Translations under genes and position numbers: made by a program
Source: JBKBKN01 sp046294625
GTDB taxonomy: Bacteria > Bacteroidota > Bacteroidia > M30B66
Direction: 5' to 3'
DNA length: 64,000 bases
NCBI GenBank assembly: GCA_046294625.1
Contig: JBKBKN010000007.1
Location: 82,156 to 146,155 of the forward strand
Part shown: piece by piece, positions 59,357-64,000 of the stretch
How the letters are laid out: every line of letters begins with the position of its first letter
Numbering within the stretch: position 1 is the first letter of the stretch
Notes under the pieces: generated by a model
The model's input: only the letters and a program-made list of their open reading frames with translations
Told to the model about the DNA's origin: nothing
Database searches by the model: none

Positions 59357-62300
59357 TCATCGGAAGAATTTCAAGCTGCGCTGATCGTTGTACTTTTTAA
59401 CTCTTACTAAATAAAGTCCACGGGAGTGCTCATGGAGCGCTACCGCGTAGGAGCTTGTTCCATCTTGAAGCATAATACTTGCCTGATAAATCAATCGACC
59501 CGATGCATCGAAGATTTCTAAAATGGCAGGCTCTCTCGAATTATTTTGAACAGCTATATCCACTGTGTTGTATCCATGAGATGATGCATAGAGCAAATCA
59601 AATGAGTAAGCATGGTTATGCAAACAATCTTTAACAATGACATCTGAGAATGCTACATCACCATTCAAGTCAACTTGCTTTAATCTAAAATATTTCAACT
59701 GATTATTGCTTGCAGGCCAGATGTGAGAGTAATTGATTACATGATTGCTATTTCCGGCAGCCATCAAAACGCCTAAAGTATGCCATACTACCAATTCTTC
59801 TGACCCTTCTAATTGAAAATAATGACTATTGGTTTCACTGGCCGTGGCCCATTCAAAAGTAATATTCGCCTGAGCACATTTTCCGTTAAAATAAAGCAAC
59901 TCCACAGGAAGTGGAACGATATTGTTTCCATGAATCCAAAATTCTGAGAAACTACCCGTCGAAAACTCCACAAATAAACCATTCAAATCGGCACCAAATA
60001 AATCAGGGATAATTACGCTAATGTCTGTTGCATCACTCATGTCGTATATTCCATCTTCGGTAGGTCCTTGATATTTTGTAATTATCAAATCTCCTATGGC
60101 AACAATATCATCAAATGGTGACGGGCTCAAACTACTTTGGGTAATCAGATTATCCAATTCATCTTGCGAAAAATACAGCCGCACACGTACAGGATTAACA
60201 GGCTGTACAGCTGTATTAATCAAATAATGTCGGCCTAAGAACTCGTTATTGCCATCGAATCGATTGTTAAGCTGTTGTGTTACAAATACAGTAGCATCTA
60301 CTCCTTGTAAGGCATTTGCATTGTTTTGAATTGCTGCAATGGCTTTTCCATTCACATCTACTAAATAGTTCCAGGCATTGACTGAGCCAATTTCACAGTA
60401 TGTGGTTTGTGTATTGGGGCTAATCAGTGTCGGAACAGGCATGATGGAAACAGTTACCTCACTCAAACCGTCACTCCAGCAATTTTCAGATGAAATTGTG
60501 CGAAGATAATATGTGCCTGATGTGTTGGCAATAAAGGGAACATTGCCTGGATAATTGGTATCAAACCCATTCGGATTGGTCCCTTGCCAATAATATTGAT
60601 TAGGGGACGGATTACCCACTGCTACCAATTCTACCGGGCCACACGATAATCCGGCAGGATCAGCAATAGGCAGCGGTGGGTCGGGAGGTAGGGGATGAAC
60701 GGTTACGTCAATTTCGAGCGAAGCCGCCGAACAGGAGAAGATATTAAACGTTTCTACAGTGTAGATACCACTCTGCGTCACCACCAGCGAATCTAAAGTT
60801 CCGCCAGGAATAGGCACACCATCTTTATACCATGTGTAAAGTACGGCTTGCGATGCCTTTAGCTTTACTGAATCGCCAAAGCAGAACGTGGTGGCACCGA
60901 GAATGTAAACCGTGCTCTGGTCGAGCGTTACAAATGTGCAGGAGCGCGCATTGGCATGTCCATCGGCTATTCCGCCAAAGTAAAAATTGTAGCTGGGAGC
61001 AGGTGTAGCCGTAAAGGCATTGGATGGAAGCAGCGGACAGCCCGTGTTCAGCAAGGCCGTTAAGCGATAAGTGTAGTCTGTGCCTCCCACAACATTGTGC
61101 TGAAAAAATAAGACAGTGGAGTTGGCCAGAGTATTCCAAGTCAATCCGCCATCGGTAGAAACTTCCAAGAGATAGGAAAAAGCTCCCGGCACTTGTGGCC
61201 AACTTACGTAAACAAAATCCTGCGATGGGTAGGCAGTTGGCACAGGACTTTGAGCAGCATCGGGCAATCCGCTTAGCAAAATCGGACAAGTGGTTGCCCG
61301 AGCATGACCATCTGCTTCTCCACCACCATACCAGCTATATTGCGGCACGCCAACACCTGTCACAGCCAAAGATGGATTGAGCGGACAGCCACCAGTTAAG
61401 TTGGCTCTTACTCTATAGAAGTAGGTAGTGCCAACCACCAGCGATGCCGGCTGGTGAACAAAACTCAAAGCTGTGGTATTGCTCAAGATATTCCAAGGTC
61501 CTGCAGCAGCTGTAGCAAACTCTACCGTGTAATCTATCGCTCCGGTTTGCTGCGGCCAGGCAATTAGGTTTTGCTCCATGGAGCTATACACCGATATGGG
61601 CTGCGAAAGCGGCGAATCAAACACACCGTCTAAAAACATCGGACAGGTGCGCAAGGCGGCGTGACCGTCGGCAATACCTCCTCCACAGTTCAAATTATTA
61701 TAGGTAGGCAAGCCAAACATGGCAACTGGCACAGATGGGTTTAACGGACACCCTGTGGTAAGATTAGCCGTAACGCGGTAAAAATATTGGGTTCCGACAA
61801 CCATGGCAGGAGGTGTGTGTGTAGCGGCCAAAGCAGCAGTAGTGATTAATAAACTCCAAGGGCCGCCGGCGCTGGTAGCAAACTCAACAGTGTAATCAAC
61901 TGCCCCACTTTGTTGCGGCCAGGCGATGTAGTTTTGCTCAGTACTCATGTAAACCGATATGGCCTGCGAATTGGGCGAGTTGAAAGTGCCATCAAGAAAC
62001 ATGGGGCAAGTGCGTAAGGCAGCGTGACCATCTCCTACACCTCCGCCTACTGCCACTCCCGTAGCTTCAATTAAAGGCCTGGGAACACCGCTAAAAGTAT
62101 TGCTCCAGGCGAAGGGGCAACCGCTGGTCGGATTGGCTCGCAAGCGATAAAAATAAGTTTGACCGGCCACCAAACTGGTATGGGTAAAATTGGTGCCCAC
62201 AAAATTGGTAGCCAAAGGCGCCCAAGGACCGGTGGCTGAAGTGGTAGAAAATTCCAAATTGTAGCTGGCTGCCCCTGCTACCGGCGACCAGAAAATAAAC

Positions 62301-63145
62301 AACTCCTGTATGCCTTCATACACCACGAAGTCGGGTGTGGGAGGTGGCGCCGGCGTGCCATCGAGCAATGAAGAACATATGAGCAAATTGGCATGCCCAT
62401 CGGCCGCACCGCCAGAGTGACTATTGTTATTGGGAATAACAATAGCTTCTACTTCGGCGCTGGGATTGACAGCACAACCCGATGCGCCTAACGGGGTTAC
62501 CCGGTAATAAAAAGCGGTGTTACCGATGAGGTTGGTATGCTCAAAGAACAAGTTGGCCGTATTGGCCAAAGTACTCCATGGCCCCGCTGCGGTATTGCTC
62601 ACTTCCACCAAATAGCTCGTTGCTCCGGGATATTGCAGCCAGGCAATGCGGTTATGCTCTGCGCTGCGGTACACCAACACATTGTCGAAAGTAGGGATAG
62701 CCGGGGTGCCATTGAGCAAACTGTTGCACAAAAATGTACTGCTGTGTCCATCGCCTACTCCACCACCATACCATTCCGTAGGAGTTATTGGCACGGTAAC
62801 TGCCACTTCGTTAGATAGCAGCGTCCAGTTCGAAAACGCATCCAAGGCACGGATTCGGTAATAATAGGTGGCACCGCTGGTGAGGCCTACATGGTTGTAG
62901 CCCAAGGTGCTGGCGCTACCTATGGGTATCATCGTAGAAGTTAAATCTACTCCCGGAGAAGAACTCCAATATATTTGATACTGTTGCGCTCCGGAAAAAG
63001 GAGGCCAGTTTAGATACACCATTTCAATACTCACCTGCACGGGCGTATTGAACTGGGGCGTGATTTGCGCAGCCGATTGCTTAACCCCAAGCAAGAGGCA
63101 TAAACCGATTAAATAACCGGCCAGGCGCAGCGATAGCCTTTTCAT
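59357..63145 (-). CDS. Fibronectin-III-like repeat protein with T9SS type A sorting domain
   Basis: A 1262-residue secreted protein. It has a signal peptide (ending QSAAQ), then about six FN3-like domains (about 30-680; AAGPWSTLANT, FYYRVTPLGA, TYFYRVRANLT). These are joined by linkers with the repeated motif GGGxxDGHxxxxxC (GGGVGDGHSSTFLC, GGGIADGHAALRTC and similar). Next come two Ig-like segments with cysteine pairs (FCFGDSVKLKASQ, LSCGPVELVAVG) and a beta domain (about 900-1060). The last 85 residues are a type A sorting domain: FDLLYASSHG, ILEIFDASGRLIYQ, GLYLVRVKKYN, KFFR. It lies 14 bp after a formylglycine-generating-enzyme-like gene and ends at a strong terminator. Ligand unknown. 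Confidence 0.88.
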   Translation of the reverse strand: MKRLSLRLAGYLIGLCLLLGVKQSAAQITPQFNTPVQVSIEMVYLNWPPFSGAQQYQIYWSSSPGVDLTSTMIPIGSASTLGYNHVGLTSGATYYYRIRALDAFSNWTLLSNEVAVTVPITPTEWYGGGVGDGHSSTFLCNSLLNGTPAIPTFDNVLVYRSAEHNRIAWLQYPGATSYLVEVSNTAAGPWSTLANTANLFFEHTNLIGNTAFYYRVTPLGASGCAVNPSAEVEAIVIPNNNSHSGGAADGHANLLICSSLLDGTPAPPPTPDFVVYEGIQELFIFWSPVAGAASYNLEFSTTSATGPWAPLATNFVGTNFTHTSLVAGQTYFYRLRANPTSGCPFAWSNTFSGVPRPLIEATGVAVGGGVGDGHAALRTCPMFLDGTFNSPNSQAISVYMSTEQNYIAWPQQSGAVDYTVEFATSAGGPWSLLITTAALAATHTPPAMVVGTQYFYRVTANLTTGCPLNPSVPVAMFGLPTYNNLNCGGGIADGHAALRTCPMFLDGVFDSPLSQPISVYSSMEQNLIAWPQQTGAIDYTVEFATAAAGPWNILSNTTALSFVHQPASLVVGTTYFYRVRANLTGGCPLNPSLAVTGVGVPQYSWYGGGEADGHARATTCPILLSGLPDAAQSPVPTAYPSQDFVYVSWPQVPGAFSYLLEVSTDGGLTWNTLANSTVLFFQHNVVGGTDYTYRLTALLNTGCPLLPSNAFTATPAPSYNFYFGGIADGHANARSCTFVTLDQSTVYILGATTFCFGDSVKLKASQAVLYTWYKDGVPIPGGTLDSLVVTQSGIYTVETFNIFSCSAASLEIDVTVHPLPPDPPLPIADPAGLSCGPVELVAVGNPSPNQYYWQGTNPNGFDTNYPGNVPFIANTSGTYYLRTISSENCWSDGLSEVTVSIMPVPTLISPNTQTTYCEIGSVNAWNYLVDVNGKAIAAIQNNANALQGVDATVFVTQQLNNRFDGNNEFLGRHYLINTAVQPVNPVRVRLYFSQDELDNLITQSSLSPSPFDDIVAIGDLIITKYQGPTEDGIYDMSDATDISVIIPDLFGADLNGLFVEFSTGSFSEFWIHGNNIVPLPVELLYFNGKCAQANITFEWATASETNSHYFQLEGSEELVVWHTLGVLMAAGNSNHVINYSHIWPASNNQLKYFRLKQVDLNGDVAFSDVIVKDCLHNHAYSFDLLYASSHGYNTVDIAVQNNSREPAILEIFDASGRLIYQASIMLQDGTSSYAVALHEHSRGLYLVRVKKYNDQRSLKFFR

Positions 63146-63159
63146 TGCCGGATGCAGGA

Positions 63160-64000
63160 TTAGTTAAACACCGAACGAACAGCTCGGAAGCCATTAACAT
63201 TTGCACGTGTATTGGCAACATTTTCAACCGCACCTTCGCTAAATGGCAATGATGTGCAGTTGCTTGTTAGGTATCCATTTCGTACAGAAACAGCCCAGGC
63301 ACCTGAAAATGCTCCACCTCGATGTCCAACGACTGTAGTTTGAAAACTCGAACTAGGATTGCCATTATTGAACCATGTTGTAATATCACAAATTCCATTA
63401 GGAATATTTCCATCACCATGAATATCATGCTGAAATCGAGAGCCATAAGCTTGGTTACCATAGCATGATGATCTTTGATGGCCGCTGAGGATGACAAACT
63501 CTCGCACATTTCCGGTCATTTCCATTACTCCATAAAAGGAAGCACCTGCCTGCCGACGCTGCTCCGTCGTAAAATTCTTTGCTGCAAATATGCCACAGCG
63601 CACAGGACCTTGTTGGTTACCACTAACTGCTGAAGAATTTAAATTTACATTACTTGAATGGCAATTGGCTTGATTGGTAGCTGGCGTGGTGAGTCCTTCA
63701 CTGATGCTGTTATCCGCAGCTGCTACTAATCCATTAGCTGGTATATTATTAATGGATGTATTGCCCCAGGCAAATTCATTTCTGATAGGATAGATAGGTC
63801 CATAAGTTACATCATGACCACGGCATATTTTTTCATACTCAAACTCGCTCATAGGGCGCAAGCCGGCCCAATCTGCAAAGGCAATAGCGTCCTGCCAATT
63901 GATATTATTTTGCGCACGGTCGCCTGAGCCTAATGCAGGAGGAGTAGCACCAAAACGATTCAATTGTGCATCATCTAAATTATTGCCAGACCAGTTGAAG
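63160..64000 (-). CDS. Formylglycine-generating-enzyme (SUMF1) family protein, 5' end outside window
   Basis: The frame runs open to the right edge (reading FNWSGNNLDDAQLNRFGA... at the edge), so about 280 C-terminal residues are seen and the start is missing. Motifs: INWQDAIAFADWAGLRPMSEFEYEKICRG, YGVMEMTGNVREFVI, GHRGGAFSGAWAVSVRNG and NGFRAVR, which match the FGE-sulfatase/SUMF1 fold. True FGE oxidises a cysteine in sulfatases using copper-binding cysteines; many Bacteroidota members lack these and act as non-catalytic ligand- or lipoprotein-type proteins. The visible part has only scattered Cys, so a catalytic FGE role is not assumed. It is followed 14 bp later by the FN3-type T9SS cargo gene, suggesting one operon. 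Confidence 0.8.
   Translation of the reverse strand, partial: FNWSGNNLDDAQLNRFGATPPALGSGDRAQNNINWQDAIAFADWAGLRPMSEFEYEKICRGHDVTYGPIYPIRNEFAWGNTSINNIPANGLVAAADNSISEGLTTPATNQANCHSSNVNLNSSAVSGNQQGPVRCGIFAAKNFTTEQRRQAGASFYGVMEMTGNVREFVILSGHQRSSCYGNQAYGSRFQHDIHGDGNIPNGICDITTWFNNGNPSSSFQTTVVGHRGGAFSGAWAVSVRNGYLTSNCTSLPFSEGAVENVANTRANVNGFRAVRSVFN

Overview
The window looks like a chromosomal segment of a Bacteroidota bacterium. The evidence is type IX secretion (T9SS) cargo carrying both type A and type B C-terminal sorting domains, a PorP/SprF-family protein and a PorE-like OmpA protein, a UbiA-family prenyltransferase, Bacteroidota-style promoters (TTTG or TTG, about 19-21 nt, TAnnTTTG), and conserved small proteins typical of the phylum. 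No rRNA, tRNA, CRISPR array, phage or transposase gene was seen.

Left part (1-8 kb): the C-terminal part of a Fic protein cut by the window edge, a DUF4143-type AAA ATPase, an AT-rich 1.3 kb gap with the tail of a dead T9SS cargo gene and strong hairpins, a type A T9SS cargo gene, then on the minus strand histidine ammonia-lyase, a UbiA-family prenyltransferase and recR. From 8.1 to 21.4 kb on the minus strand lies a three-gene unit: a 3270-residue type B T9SS cargo protein built from about 23 copies of an 82-residue module, a PorP/SprF-like protein, and a PorE-like TPR/propeller/OmpA protein. This reads as a cargo with its own outer-membrane partner proteins. From 21.7 to 25.7 kb comes a minus-strand operon (SprT-like protein, aminotransferase, mannose-1-phosphate guanylyltransferase, lipoprotein). 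A 797-residue choice-of-anchor L/type B cargo gene follows, ending in a clear terminator.

Centre (28.5-47.3 kb, plus strand): a surface-glycan locus headed by a winged-helix regulator. It encodes a complete predicted CMP-pseudaminic acid pathway (PseB, PseC, PseF, a PseG-PseH fusion, PseI). These are followed by a formyltransferase-like protein and a PIG-L deacetylase (possible N-acyl tailoring), a GT-B-like unknown, a Wzm/Wzt ABC exporter with a carbohydrate-binding tail on Wzt, a sugar aminotransferase, an ATP-grasp/epimerase fusion, two GT2 glycosyltransferases and two methyltransferases. The locus is mosaic. Its overlapping gene blocks are joined by gaps filled with a GCCAA-rich repeat. 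Between pseB and pseC sits a candidate 523-bp mobile element with 12-bp terminal inverted repeats and a frameshifted four-helix-bundle (S23-type) gene. A related palindromic repeat is inserted in frame inside pseC. This is the most unusual feature of the window.

Right part (47.5-64 kb): mostly housekeeping genes: an EamA transporter, purD, a Rieske protein, a lipid kinase, a methyltransferase, a thioesterase, EngB, a fused oligopeptide ABC ATPase, a lipoprotein, a PolB-like exonuclease, exodeoxyribonuclease III and conserved unknowns. It ends with a minus-strand pair: a formylglycine-generating-enzyme-like protein cut by the right edge, and a 1262-residue fibronectin-III-like type A T9SS cargo.
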